Positions 1 to 11,129 of a DNA stretch of 64,000 nt are shown in pieces (position 1 is the first letter of the stretch; every line of letters starts with the position of its first letter). This DNA comes from Petaurus breviceps papuanus (lineage: Eukaryota; Chordata; Mammalia; Diprotodontia; Petauridae), in NCBI GenBank assembly GCA_028583685.1, contig JAMXIF010000022.1, positions 1,867,095 through 1,931,094 on the forward strand. Reading direction: 5' to 3'. A program made the translations under genes and the position numbers. Under the pieces are notes generated by a model, which saw only the letters and a program-made list of their open reading frames with translations, was not told the DNA's origin and searched no databases.

Positions 1-50
1 TGTTGTTGTCCAGTTGTTTCAGTCACGTCTGACTCTCCGAGTCCCCAGAT
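1..50 (-). repeat. MAR1 SINE tail fragment
   Basis: The first bases read as the reverse complement of the RTE-like tail of MAR1 (TTGTTGTCCAGTTGTTTCAG and on to GTCTGACTCT). The match stops after about 50 bases. The element either continues to the left of the window or was truncated. Confidence 0.6.
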
Positions 51-139
51 TCATTTTTAGGGAGGTATGATGCAGCATAATACTTCCACGGGGCATTTCT
101 GTAGTCCTTTCTAATTCCTGTGGCTCTCTGTTGCCTGTA

Positions 140-605
140 GGTAGGATAAAAGGCATAATCCTCTCTCTGTATAATCTGGCACCAGCCTACTTTGATGGGC
201 ATTTACACATCACTTACTCCTTTTCATATATGCTTTGTCCAGCAAAACTGTCCTCCTAGCTGCTCCCCATCCCCCCACATACAACAATCCATCTCCTGCC
301 CCCGTCTTTTATCTAGGCTCCTCCCCATGCCTAGAATGTCCTCCCTCCTTGCCACCACCTCACAGAATCCTTAGCTTCTGTCACAGTACTGCCCAAGGGT
401 TTCCTCTTACAGGAAGCCCATCTTGATTCTCCCTAGTTAATAATACCTTCCACAGCTACCAGAAATCACTTAGTCTGTATTTTGTATTGACTTTTCTAGT
501 ACTTGCTGTTTCCCCTCTTAGAATGTAAGCTCCTTGAGGGCAGGGGTAGATTTGTTTTTATATTTGTGTCCCTATTTCCTAGCACAGTATCTAGGACTTC
601 TGAAC
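140..605 (+). repeat. L2 LINE 3' end
   Basis: The pyrimidine-rich body contains the typical 'ATAATCTGGCACCAGCCTAC' phrase. It is followed by 'GAATGTAAGCTCCTTGAGGG' and a 'CCTAGCACAGTATCTAGGAC' ending, which is the standard order of an ancient L2 3' end. Open frames here (for example at 192-426) are chance frames in non-coding repeat. Confidence 0.75.
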
Positions 606-659
606 CTCACCTCACCTTGTCATTTTGAAGTCATTAAGACATAGAATAACCCTTCCATT

Positions 660-903
660 TTTGTTCAGTTGTATCCAACTCTTCGTTACACCATTTGGGG
701 TTTTCTTGGCAAAGACACTAGAGTGATTTGCCATTTCCTTCTCCAGCTCATTTGACAGAGGAGGAAACTGAGGCAAACAGGGTTAAGATATTTGCCTAGG
801 GTTACACAGCTAGTGAGTGACTGAGGCCAGATTTGAACTCAAGAAGATGAGTCTCCTTGATTCAAAACCCAGTGCTGTACCCACTGTGCCATCTAGCTGC
901 CCT
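660..903 (-). repeat. MAR1 SINE, nearly full length
   Basis: Reading the minus strand from 903 to 660 gives the tRNA-like head (GGCAGCTAGATGGC), a B-box-like GTTCAAATC, and the body with CTCATTTGACAGAG. The tail reads CCAAATGGTGTAACGAAGAG and resembles RTE LINE ends. MAR1 is a known marsupial family that uses an RTE tail. The copy is moderately diverged. Confidence 0.85.
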
Positions 904-1320
904 GAGAAAGATTAATTTTCCCTTTACTTCTTTTGGGAATGGGTGGGGGTACTGGTGACCATTGGCACTAGAATGACCACACCTAATTTCCTCCTATTTC
1001 TTTTTATTTCATTCCTCTACTTCTATCTTTCCTCTTCTCTCCCTCTTCCAATCAGGTCCTCGTCATTTCTTGTTATCCTCTTCTTCACTGTCCTTGCTGA
1101 CTATCCTATCCTTTCTTCTTGACTCTTGTACCTCTCCATTCTGTTCAGGCATTAGTGCAATAGAATCTTAGAACTGAAAAGAAACTTAGACACAGCTAGG
1201 TTACTATGGGCAAGTCACATGTCCTCTCTAAGCTTCAGCATCTAAATTGTAAGATAAAGACAATAACACACTATTTCACAAGGTTATTGTAAGGAAATTT
1301 GCAGGTATCAGAACTCAAAT
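904..1320. other. Pyrimidine-rich spacer, then a MIR-like scrap
   Basis: Positions 904-1150 are CT-rich on the + strand with no recognisable repeat or exon. Positions 1150-1320 contain 'GGGCAAGTCACATGTCCTCT' followed by an 'AAATTGTAAGATAAAGACAA' phrase, the centre and 3' half of an old MIR-type SINE on the + strand. Confidence 0.5.
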
Positions 1321-2245
1321 GTAATAACCGATCTTGGCTTCAGTGGACACACTTTGAAACACATCTGCCTTTGTTTGATGGAGGAGGGGATTATGGGAGT
1401 GGCATGTTCTATCTAGTGCTTTAAGCCTTCACTTTGTCGAGTGGATTTGCTTAAACATTTTTCTTTGTTGCAAGGGATGGCTTTTTTCTTGAGGTGTAAG
1501 TATGTTAGGAAACAAGACAAACACATCATGTAACATGTAACAACACGGTGTAATGGATGGAGAGGACTAAACTTGGATCCCAGAAGACCTATGTTCTTCT
1601 GACACATACTAGTTATTTGAACATAGTCAAAAAACTTAACCTTCTGGTTCTTGCAGCAACTTTAATATTTTAGTCTTCAGTGAAGAGAGTTTCCGCATGG
1701 GTGTTTCTTACCACTAATGAAATCACAACTCAAGAACAACAGCAACAAATTGCATATGACTTTTTAAAAAGGGAATTGGTAAATTATAGAGCTCTATAGT
1801 TCTATGAATAATAACAGACTCTATCTGAAGCATGGAATCTATCTATAATGTCTTTATCAAGTGTTCACTCTAGTGCCTCTGTGTGAGGTCCTATATTGAT
1901 AAAAAAGTTCACTATTTCAAGAGGCACCGTCCAAATCTCTGCTTATTTAGGGTTTTTTTTCCCTTTAGGTTGACCTAAAATCTTCACTTCTATAAGTCCT
2001 CTAACACTTCAATTGGTCCTGGTTTTGCCACTTGGGATAATAGAGAACAAGCCAACTGCCTCTTACTGTACCTTCTGAATATCACCACACACTTTATTAA
2101 TAGTGTCTCATCCTTCCTTTCTCCAAGCTAAACACCCATAATTCCTTGAACCAACCCTTGGAGGACAGAGAAGGGAACCCTGTCTCCAATTCACCTGGCT
2201 CCAGGAAACAATGGGGTGTATCTGACTAGAGTCCTCTCACAGTGG
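1321..2245. other. No recognisable feature
   Basis: This is AT-rich, apparently single-copy sequence. The longest open frame (1413-1607, minus strand, 64 codons) has no recognisable domain. No splice-site pair with an open frame stands out. Confidence 0.5.
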
Positions 2246-2246
2246 T

Positions 2247-2470
2247 CTTGGGGGTAATAATAACTCATGTTTCTAGAGTCCTCTAAGATTTACAAAGGCC
2301 TCTTGTCACAACCACCTTGGGGGGGAGGGAGGGAGATTGCAAGTGTTATTGACCCAATTTTAGGGAAAGGGAAAGAAGGAAACAAACTTTTATTAAGAGC
2401 CTACTATGTTCCGGGCCATGTGCTAAGCGATTAAAAATATTATCTCACTCGATCCTCATAACAAAAATAA
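2247..2470 (-). repeat. Two MIR3-type SINE pieces
   Basis: Positions 2247-2360 (TAACTCATGTTTCTAGAG, then AAGATTTACAAAGGCCTCTT) and 2362-2470 (TTATTAAGAGCCTACTATGT, then ATTATCTCACTCGATCCTCA) are reverse-oriented 3' halves of MIR3-like SINEs. Confidence 0.6.
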
Positions 2471-2502
2471 AGCAGGTGTCATTTTTATTAACGATAATAA
2501 TT

Positions 2503-2740
2503 GTTGTTGTTTAGCTGTTTCAGTTGTTTCTGACTCCCTGTGACCCCATCTTGGGTTTTCTTGGTAAAAAATACTGGACTGCTTTGCCATTGTCTTCTCC
2601 AATTCATTTTACAGATGAGAAAACTAAGGCAAACGGGGTTGAGTTGCTAGTAAGTGTCTGAAGTCAGATTTGAACTCAGAAAGATGAGTCTTCTTGACTC
2701 CAGGCCCAACACTCTATCCACTGTGCCACACAGCTACTCA
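2503..2740 (-). repeat. MAR1 SINE
   Basis: The RTE-like tail (GTTGTTGTTTAGCTGTTTCA) lies to the left and the tRNA-like head (TATCCACTGTGCCACACAGC) to the right. This is a nearly complete MAR1 on the minus strand, diverged by roughly a fifth from the other copies in the window. Confidence 0.85.
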
Positions 2741-3150
2741 ATCACAATAATAATAATCAATAATAATAATATTTAACATTTATATGGTGCTTATTATAAT
2801 AGTGCCAGCACTGTGCTAAGCACTTTTCAATTATTATCTTATTTTATCCTTATAAGAACCCTGTGAGGTTGGTGTTATTAACATGCTTATTTTACAGAGG
2901 GAGAGACTAAGGAATAAAGCTTAAATGACTTGCCCAGGGCCACACAGCTATTAAGTGTCTGAGGTCAAATTCAAAATGGGATATTCCTAAAGCCAGTGTT
3001 CTATTCGTTCTTGTCTACTCCTAAAGGAGAATAAAGTGAAGCTCACAGAAGCTGAGTCACTTGGTGAAGGTCCCTGCTGGAAGTAATATTGAAGCCTGCC
3101 TCTTCTGACTCTACATTCAATGCTCTTTCCACTGCATGACACTGAGGGCA
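2741..3150 (-). repeat. MIR3-type SINEs
   Basis: Positions 2770-3000 carry a reverse MIR3-like SINE (GTGCTAAGCACTTTTCAATT, ATTTTACAGAGGGAGAGACT, CCACACAGCTATTAAGTGTC). A further MIR-like head half runs to the assembly gap. Confidence 0.65.
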
Positions 3151-3153
3151 TCC

Positions 3154-3253
3154 NNNNNNNNNNNNNNNNNNNNNNNNNNNNNNNNNNNNNNNNNNNNNNN
3201 NNNNNNNNNNNNNNNNNNNNNNNNNNNNNNNNNNNNNNNNNNNNNNNNNNNNN
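3154..3253. other. Assembly gap, 100 N
   Basis: A run of exactly 100 N, the customary placeholder for a scaffold gap of unknown length. The true missing length cannot be judged. Confidence 0.98.
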
Positions 3254-3814
3254 ATGAAAATCCTCAGCTTGGTGCTGTGCTCACTGAGAGGTGAGAGGAT
3301 GGTTTCAGTGGGAGCCTGTCAGAGAGTGAGTGGCAGGGGCTGAGAAGCCCCTGCTAAAGCAGGGCTTAGAGGCATTCTGTAAAGAATCTGGCAGAGAGAG
3401 GAAATTGAAAGACTGGCTTTCTCCCTAAACAAATACTACTTAAAATAAGAATCATACTTTGTATTTACATAGCACCTCTGAGGAAATCAAAGTACTTTAC
3501 AGACATTAGCTAAATTAATCCTAGCTGGTAAGTATAATTCAGTATCATTTTCCCCTCAGGCCCTGGAGATAGGCTGAGCAAGGCCTTTCTTGGGTATTCT
3601 TGATTGGATTCCCAAGACATACCCAGCATTTAGCTCTGCTTCTCCCCAATGCCAAAAAATGAGCAACTCTTATTCCTTCCCTGAACCTTCATTCTGCCCC
3701 TGACCCCTTATTTAGCTCCCATTCTATCAGAGAGCTGCCACTCCCTCCTAAAGCCTTCATCTTCTCCCTATAGTATCCCTCCTCTTTCAAGGTCCTATTC
3801 TTTTAATCATCCTC

Positions 3815-3950
3815 TGTTGTCTCAGTTTCCTCCTCTGTAAAATGACCTGGAGAAGGCAATGGCAAACCACTCCAGTACTTTTGTCAAGAAAACCCCAAAT
3901 GGGGTCACAGAGAGTTGTACAAGACTAAAATGACTCAACAATAACACCAT
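3815..3950 (+). repeat. MAR1 SINE, 3' half
   Basis: The piece starts in the middle of MAR1 (CTCAGTTTCCTCCTCTGTAA) and runs through 'GGTCACAGAGAGTTGTACAA' to 'GACTCAACAATAAC'. The tRNA-like head is missing. Confidence 0.8.
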
Positions 3951-4040
3951 AATTTCTCCCAATGAGATATCATCCCATGCCTAGCCCCTCATCCCTGATA
4001 TTGGGCTCTTATCTCCTTATTGAACCTCTTTCCTGAGGTA

Positions 4041-4275
4041 TCTAAGTGACAAAGTGAATAGAATGATGGACCTGGAATCAAGAAGACTTGAGTTCAAATC
4101 TGGCTTCAGACATGACCTGGACAAGTCATTTAGTCTCTGTTTGTTTCATTTAACTCATCCAGATAATGGGAACAATAATGGCACCTACCACCCAGGGTTG
4201 TGAGGATCAAATTAAATAATATTTGTAAAGTTCTTTGTAAACTAGAGTTCTATATAAATGCTAGTTATTATTATC
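4041..4275 (+). repeat. MIR3/CORE-type SINE
   Basis: The head is tRNA-like (AGTGAATAGAATGATGGACC, GAGTTCAAATCTGG). The tail reads 'GGTTGTGAGGATCAAATTAA' and ends 'AATGCTAGTTATTATTAT'. It shares the MAR1 head but has an L2/CR1-like tail instead of the RTE-like one. Confidence 0.75.
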
Positions 4276-5354
4276 CTCTCCCTAAACTCCCATATTACTC
4301 TCTAGACCATTATTTTCTTACTGAATCCCCATTTCAAAACTGAGCACCCCTATCCCCCACACTGAATCCTCATACCCTCTTTGAGCACCCATTCCTGACA
4401 ACAGGCCAGTCATTTGCTGGGTATCACATGCATAATCATCATTGAGCCCTGTAGTGCCAATAAAATATTTAAAGCACCCCCAATCACAATAAAGACCATG
4501 ACTATAATTATCGTATGATGTATACCAGATTTTCCAGGTAGAGAACAGAATGGAGACATTCATTTAGACACCAGAAGACTGAATCCCAAAACCAGTAAGC
4601 CAATTCCATCATAGTACTAAAGATATTCAGAAGCCATAATAATGCTGAGAGCCACAGCATCCTTCAGCCTTCCCACAGACCAATACGAGATCAATATCTA
4701 CTCAGGAGCCTATCTGACTCCTTGTCTAAGGTCCTCCTCTCTCCCCTACCATCTGGCTAGCTCTGGACCAGCTTTCTTCTGCTGCACCCTTCAGCAAAAT
4801 CCCTCTATCACAGGCTCCATGTGATTACATTCAGCCTATTGGGGAGCAAATTAAAAGCAGAGGAGGTCTTCAAACTCCCCCCTAGGTCTATTAAGGAGCA
4901 GGGAAGATCTTCAAATTCCCATTCCCATTACAAGCCCCCATCCTTGACACAAGATTCTTAACTCCCTTACTGAGTCTCCTATGCTCATCACTGAAGCTTC
5001 CATTATTAACATTAAGTCCTCATACTGTTCAGTCTTCATTCCCTCAATGAGATTCTACCCCCAACTTTGGGGCCAATCTCCTTACTGAACCCAATCCCTA
5101 TTTTTCTCATCTGTGACACTGAACTTATGTCCTCTTTGATTTATCCCCATTGTCTTCCTCAGTCTCCATTTTCCTTAGTCAGCTTCCATACTTGACATTG
5201 AGCCCCCTCAGTGAGAGTTTATGCTTAATACTGAATCTCTGTCCTCTTTAGCTCTGTCTCCAATTCCATCATTCTCCCCTCCCTCCTTCCAGCAATCTTC
5301 CTCACTCAACTTCCATATATAACATTCACTCAGCCCTTTGGTCTCCACAGTTAG

Positions 5355-6595
5355 CTTTGACACAAGGAATTTAAAATACTTTCAAGTAAGCAACATGGAG
5401 TTTTCCATGTTCCGAGTCTTCCATGCAGTTTCAAAGCCCTCAGTATGGGTTTCACTGCCCAGTGGATTTAAGCAATGTCTGTGGCCACAGCAGCCCACCC
5501 TCACTTAGCACATCACTCATCCTGGTCTATCTCATGAATGGTACTGTGTGGAGTTCTTCCTTCTGGCCGCATAGAAGGGCTATATTCTACTTTGTTTATA
5601 TCTTGATATTTCTGCATTCTTTCTCCTTTAACCCAATAACCCTTCACTCTCCAATTCTATGAACTCCTCCTTCCCATGAGCTTCTAAAGAAAAGCATTAG
5701 ACTTACAAACATTCTATAGCTTAGTGATGAAAAATTTAGTCAACCAATGTGATAGGAACTTAAAAGAATAAAATCATTCAAGGACTCTGAATTCCCCTCC
5801 CTTTTTTCTCTTTGTCCTTTGACAATGAATGTCTTTCTCTAATTTTTCATTGTGTTGGTTGAGTTAGGTTGGGTTCTTGAAGGCCAAACTAAGACACAGG
5901 CCTACCAAGGTAGAAATGTTTTGAGGACAGATGAACTAGTTAATGAGCATCATTTCAAGGGCTCATCATTGATTTGATCACAAGGCTATTCATTTTTCTG
6001 TCACAGCTCAGGTGGTCTTGAAGACCACCCCTTAGATTGTGGGAGGGTGATACTTTGTACCAATGAAGGAGGAAGGGCCTGCACTGATAGTTAGGGATGT
6101 TTGAGGTTTTGTCAAGTTTGCCTTGGACTTCAACTTCCAAGGTCACCTTGTCATTCACTTATTCCTATTGAACCACTGGATCTTAGACCTGGAAGGGACC
6201 CAATTGAAGATGAAAACAAAAGAAGCATAGTCTCTTCCCTCAGGCAGTGAATTATCTAGTCAGGGAGATGAAAACAGTAGTCATAATAATGAAGATGATA
6301 ATAATAATTGTTTTCCAATGCCTCAACATGGTATGACAGTGGTCTACATCTCTCAAGGGTTATTCCAGTGACACTTGAACTCTGGCAGATCAAATCAAGT
6401 TGAAAAGCTTCACGTAAGGGCATCTGTTTGATATGAAGACCACTCTAGGTTCACACAGGCTTGTCACTATGTTGACAGCAGGGTGATGAAATATTCTGTC
6501 ACAGTAGCTCTCAAAACTTATCAATTAAAGTACGGAATTATGAGTTTTAGAATGAGAAAGGACCTTATAAGTCATCCTACAGTTTCATTTTGGTT
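5355..6595. other. Mostly unrecognised sequence with small MIR/CR1 scraps
   Basis: Positions 5355-6165 and 6320-6530 show nothing recognisable. Positions 6170-6240 contain a CR1/L3-like tail phrase (TTAGACCTGGAAGGGACCCA). Positions 6240-6320 resemble the unnamed ancient family described elsewhere (CTCAGGCAGTGAATTATCTA). Positions 6540-6595 are the first part of a MIR-like copy that resumes at about 7001 after an L1 insertion. Confidence 0.45.
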
Positions 6596-7000
6596 TTTTA
6601 ATTTATTTTATTTTCAATCCAAGAAACAAAATAAGCATTTCCATAGTACGGTACAATAAAAAAGATGATTGCACATGAAACTGCAAATCTACCATGTACA
6701 AGTTGCTATTTCCTCCAAATATACAACAAAGTTATTGTGTAATTTTTTTTCCTTCTTCGTCTTCCTTCCCCCACTCCCTCCACCCTAGATATTAGGTAGA
6801 CATTAGCCCTAGGTTTCCATCAGACACAAATAGGTGTATACACATACATGTACACACATACATGCAGACACACATGCATACATACATATACATATATGTA
6901 ATTATTCTATACATAATTCTGTTTATCAGTTTTTTTCTCTGGATGCAGATAGAAGCTTTCTTCATATGTCCTTTATTTTTAATTTGTGTGTTTATAATAG
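6596..7000 (-). mobile_element. L1 3'UTR fragment inserted in a MIR-like SINE
   Basis: A T-rich left end (TTTTTTAATTTATTTTATTT) and the phrase 'TTTCTCTGGATGCAGATAG' are typical of marsupial L1 3' UTRs in reverse orientation. The flanks (…CAGTTTCATTTT and GCAGACAAGAAAACTAAGG…) read together as the middle of a MIR-like SINE, so the L1 landed inside an older SINE. The segment contains an ACATACATG-type simple repeat at about 6838-6900. Confidence 0.6.
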
Positions 7001-7092
7001 TTGCAGACAAGAAAACTAAGGTTCGGGGTGGAGAAATAGCTTGTCCAAAGTCACACAAACAGTAAGTAGAAGAGTTCACTATGGAATGAAGA

Positions 7093-7510
7093 TCCTTTTT
7101 TTAAATTATTTTTTTCAATTAATAAGCATTTTTTCCTACTTTGCACCTTTCCCCTCCAACTGGAGAAAATGCAAAAACAAAAACCCTTGTAACAAACATA
7201 AGTAGTCAAATATTAAAAAATTTATCTCACAATTGCATATGGAACCTATCACCTCTCTATTAGGAGGTGAGTAGTATTTGTAAGTTCCTTGAGAACAGAG
7301 ATTGTCTTTTTCCTCTTTTTGTATCCTCAGCACTTAGCACAGTGCTTGTTTAATAAATGTTTATTGATTATTTGATCCTGTACTTTGGAATCATGGCTAT
7401 CATTGGGTTCATCTTAAGAGTTCTTAAGCTTTTCAGCATAAATTTTTTTCCTGGTTCTTCTTGATTAACTCTGCATTGGTTTATATGTCTTTCCACAATT
7501 CTCTTAAGCC
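7093..7510 (-). mobile_element. L1 3' end split by an L2-like tail
   Basis: Positions 7093-7261 (poly-T start, CCCTTGTAACAAACATAAG, CACCTCTCTATTAGGAGGTG) and 7376-7510 (TTTGGAATCATGGCTATCAT, AGAGTTCTTAAGCTTTTCAG) are consecutive parts of a reverse L1 3' UTR. The intervening 7262-7375 is an L2/MIR-like 3' tail (CCTTGAGAACAGAGATTGTC through AATAAATGTTTATTGATT). No convincing target duplication could be read. Confidence 0.55.
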
Positions 7511-8362
7511 ATCCCTTTCATCATTTCCTTCCAGTTCTCTAGGATTCCACTCTATTCACTGATCATCATTTTGAACCTAGGTCTTCTGATTCCAAATGGA
7601 GTGAGTGTACTTTCAGTCACATCAAGTAGCCTAACAAGGTTGGAATCTGCATCATCTGAGAAAGTTCTCATACTAATGAAATGACAGATGATATCAAAAG
7701 AGATAATGTTTGTAAAGCACTCAGGACAGTGCCTAATATATAGTATATGATTTAAAAATGTTTCTTCTCCCTCCTTTCTCCTTTAAGCATTGAAATGTAG
7801 TAACAATATGTCATTCAAATACTTTAAGAATTCCTGGTTTAGCAATGTGAAGACTCCCCCAACTGATGGAAAATTCCAACTCTTCTACTTTGCAAATAAT
7901 CTTGATTAGTTGCCATAGACAAAGAAATTCTTCTCATTGTAAACAACCTTATTCTGAAATGTCCCTATACCCTTATCTAGACTGGTCATTATATGATTGA
8001 AACAGAGACCATCTAGTCTGTACTTGAAGTTCTCCTCACTTGGTAGAATGTGCCATAGCTTATACTCTTTTGCCATAGTTTAGCAAAGTGCATCAGTAAA
8101 GAATTTTCCTGAGAAACAGCAACAAAACAAACCAATACACCCATGGTTTGTTGTAAGTAATGGGTGGAAGGTGAAGGGAGGGATATTTAAGTTTGATGCC
8201 AGGTAAAACTTCCTAACAGTGAGAGCTGTTAAAAAAAGTTGAATAGGCTGCCTTAAGAGTGGTAGGTTCCCTTTCCTTGAAAGTCTTCAAGTAGAGACTT
8301 ATGGTGTATGTTATAGTGTGTATGGGCAAATTATTGGAGGGATTCTTTTTATGCATGGGCTG
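7511..8362. repeat. CR1/L3-like and MIR scraps
   Basis: Positions 7680-7780 carry a MIR3-like tail (AGATAATGTTTGTAAAGCAC). Positions 7850-8110 match the internal CR1/L3 pattern seen repeatedly in this window (AACTGATGGAAAATTCCAAC, ACAACCTTATTCTGAAATGT, GACCATCTAGTCTGTACTTG). The rest is unassigned. Confidence 0.45.
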
Positions 8363-8582
8363 GACTAGAGCAGGGGTGGGGAACCCACTGCCTTGAAGCC
8401 ACATGTGACCTTCTAGGTCCTTGGGTTTGGCCTTTTGACTGAGTCCAAATTTTACATAACAAGTCCTTTTATTAATGGGACTTGTTCTGTGAAGTTTGGA
8501 TTCAGCCAGTGGGTTGTACTTGAGGACCTAGAGGGCTGCATGTAGCCTACAAGGCCACAGGTTCCCCACCCTTGGACTAGAG
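8363..8582. mobile_element. Palindromic hAT MITE (copy 1) with 8-bp TSD
   Basis: The element spans 8371-8574 (204 bp) and is flanked on both sides by GACTAGAG (8363-8370 and 8575-8582), the 8-bp duplication expected of hAT transposases. It begins CAGGGGTGGGGAACC and ends GGTTCCCCACCCTTG. The two arms are imperfect inverted repeats of about 100 bp each, so the whole element folds into one long hairpin. It has no coding capacity and would have needed a transposase in trans. Confidence 0.9.
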
Positions 8583-9409
8583 GACTGCTGAGATTCCTTC
8601 CAATTCTCCAATTATGTGATTTCATCAGTGTGAGTACTTCCTCCATGTATACAAATCACCAATATTTTAGGTACTCCCTAGTAGATAGCCTTCATGAGTT
8701 GCTATAGGAAATAAAATTTTCTCCCTAGTGGATACCCTTCTGGTGGGGGAACCTCTCTGTATTACCTGCACTGGTACTTGGACAAAAAAGAAATTAGTCT
8801 CATCACTGGCATCACACTCGGAATCTTTCCATCTTGATAGGACCTTGCAGAGCTTGTTGCTATGAGAGCTGAAGATTCCCTTAATGACATAATGAGGCAT
8901 TAGAGGAGGACTTTTTATGGACTCATTATTATCAATAACATCACAGATTACAAGTGTATAGATATAAATGACCCTAACCTGTTGCATTGTCTGCTGGCAG
9001 TGCTTTAGGGAAGAGACTAGAGCTTGTTGTTCCATGTTCCTTATGAACACAATCTTTTGTCTATCATGCCCCTACTTTAGGGACTTTGTGTCTGTCTACT
9101 GGTGACAGGAATCGTAGCATTAGTTTATGACACAATGTCAAAAAAATAACAAAAACAACTCACTTTAAAACTCTTTTTCTCTGCTATGCAAGGTCATTAT
9201 GGAGTGTCACACAAGTTCTAACCAGTTTTTCTCTTGGATACCCTAGATTCCCCAGCTTCCTCTCTTCAGTCCTACTACCAGCCTTCTGAAGATCTGGCCA
9301 GTAGATAATACCTTTCATTGTGCTTAGAACAGATAATTTGTTTTAGCCTAGATATCAAATAAATTTAGATAATAGCCAAGCATACAATCAAATGTTCTGA
9401 CTTATTGTT
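8583..9409. other. No clear feature
   Basis: The sequence is AT-rich. A 127-codon frame on the minus strand (8667-9050) has no recognisable domain and no supporting splice or start context. It is treated as chance. Confidence 0.4.
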
Positions 9410-9725
9410 GATGTTCAATTCAATTTGACAAGTATTTATTAAACACTTGTTATGTGCAATGTTTTGAAAACTCCTGGCTTTCCAACTCTGATGGCTTTGA
9501 ACTACCCTGTCAAGGACCTGCATTTTTCCCTGTATAGAACAAAGGAAATGAACTAGAAGTCTTTAAGGTCCTTTCTAGCCCTACCATTTTATGTACTCTA
9601 AAGTCTCTTTTAGCTCTACCATTTTATGTTCTATATTCTAAGGTCCCTTCCAGCTCTAACATTCTGTTTTTGATCTCAGATTTTTTCCCCCAGTTTTGAC
9701 CTTATGTGTTCTAGAATTTCTTTCA
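9410..9725. repeat. L2-like tail and short tandem CR1/L3-tail array
   Basis: Positions 9410-9460 read 'TATTTATTAAACACTTGTTA', an L2/MIR-type end. Positions 9563-9665 contain three imperfect copies of a unit of about 37-40 bp built on 'AAGGTCCCTTCCAGCTCTAA' plus 'ATTTTATGTTCT'. This looks like a locally amplified CR1/L3-type tail. Confidence 0.6.
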
Positions 9726-11129
9726 TATCTGTCACTGTAGGACAAAGATTCATATCTTAAACCCCAAGGGGCCTGTGTATAGATTTCATTGGATCCATGA
9801 GCTTGGTGGTGGGGGATACATATTTGTTGACAGGAAACTCTGGGTTTTTTATTGTTATTGCTGTTGTTATATTTTATTTTATACATTTGAAACATTATTC
9901 TTAGAAGAGTTACATCAGCTAGGTTCACCAGACTGCCAAAGGTAACCATGTTAGGAAAACAAAAAACAAAAACTTAAGAATGCCTGATTGTAGTATCCTA
10001 GAATTCTACTCTCCTCCTCTCAACTGGCCAGAGTATTCTGACAATTGTGTATCACAGGTAAATAACTACTCCTTTTCCTCTTAACAAGGAAATTATTAGT
10101 GCTTCTACAGAGTGAAATAGCAACCAACTCCACACAGAAATGTGTAAACACACACATATACTCACACTCCAATGTTGACAAAGCTTAGGCCCTGTGTGGA
10201 TGCTTTTCTTCGGACAAAGGGGGAATATTCAGTTAGAGGAGTCATGATTTCTTTCTTTCTTCTTTTTTATTCTTTTGTTTTATATCTGGGGAAGGAAGAA
10301 CCCTAATGAAGGATACCTCCAGGGGGGAAAAAGGGATAAATCTGGAATTGATTTTGAGCCTATGGGAAAGTAAACAATCTCTTATCCTGTTTCTTTTCTA
10401 TGGCCCTTTCCCTTATGGTCTCCTTTATCTTTAGAACTTTAAAGAGAGAAGTGGAAGGCAACTTTCTGTCTTATATTCTTGTCTCTTGGGCAAGTTTCTT
10501 TCATTTTTTCAGGGTGTAGCCAGGAGAGAGACACTATATTCTAGGCACCCCATCCTTAGGACTCGCCATGTGGATACTGACTACCCTTGGGACTAAATTA
10601 TTCAAAGAACAACAGAAGGAGAGGTGGAAGAAAAGAGAGTTTTGTTTTTCATTTCCTATTATTGGGCATTGCACTTTTAATCTCTTATTACCCATATTAA
10701 AAAATAAAAACAAAAGATATGTCCATGGTATAACCTTGAGTTTCTGAAAATATCGAGGCTTATGTAGTATGGCAGAATGAATATCAGATTTGGTCAAGGA
10801 ATTCTCAGGGTGACCATTTTCACCAGCATCTTTTCAATATGATGAGAAATTTCAGAGCTCTGTGAGACTGGCTGTGAGGATGCTTTTTAGGGCTTGGCCT
10901 GCCATGGATCTCCACCCTCAACATGTCTGGTGGTCAGGCATTGCCTTCCTGGTGCTCAAATTTCTGTGTATAGAGATGTCAAAAGTCTAGGTTATTCATG
11001 TTCTTATCTTTGTCAGTCTAGGAAAATTCAGTGTTTGTAATTTGGAGGTTGAGGTGATGGCGCAGGGAGGGGATGAGAGACTTCAGAGTCCAGTCCTGGG
11101 TTAGAAGAGCCTTCTGTTTTTAGGTGGTT
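9726..11129. other. Apparently single-copy AT-rich DNA
   Basis: No repeat or exon was recognised across about 1.4 kb apart from a short CA/TA-rich patch near 10145-10170. The open frames (for example 10534-10797, minus strand) lack domains. Confidence 0.5.

Larger units (their letters stand above)
3650..5350. repeat. Eroded minisatellite of about 20-30 bp units
   Basis: The + strand repeats a loose motif of the form CTTACACTGAGCCCCCAT many times. Examples are 'TTACTGAATCCCCATTTC' near 4318, 'CTTACTGAGTCTCC' near 4965, 'GACACTGAACTTATGTCC' near 5115 and 'CTTGACATTGAGCCCCC' near 5190. Units differ a lot in length and sequence, so the array is old. It is interrupted by a MAR1 half (3815-3950), a MIR3 SINE (4041-4275) and an unassigned segment (about 4440-4900). 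Confidence 0.5.

Noticed and set aside
4641-4931. A possible solo LTR (TGCTGAGAGCC … CCATTACA) inside the old minisatellite
   Set aside because: The ends look LTR-like and there is an internal repeat, but no target duplication and no poly(A) signal were found. The assignment would be a guess.
6792-7079. Frames over the ACATACATG repeat on both strands
   Set aside because: They are shadows of simple sequence inside an L1 3' UTR fragment.
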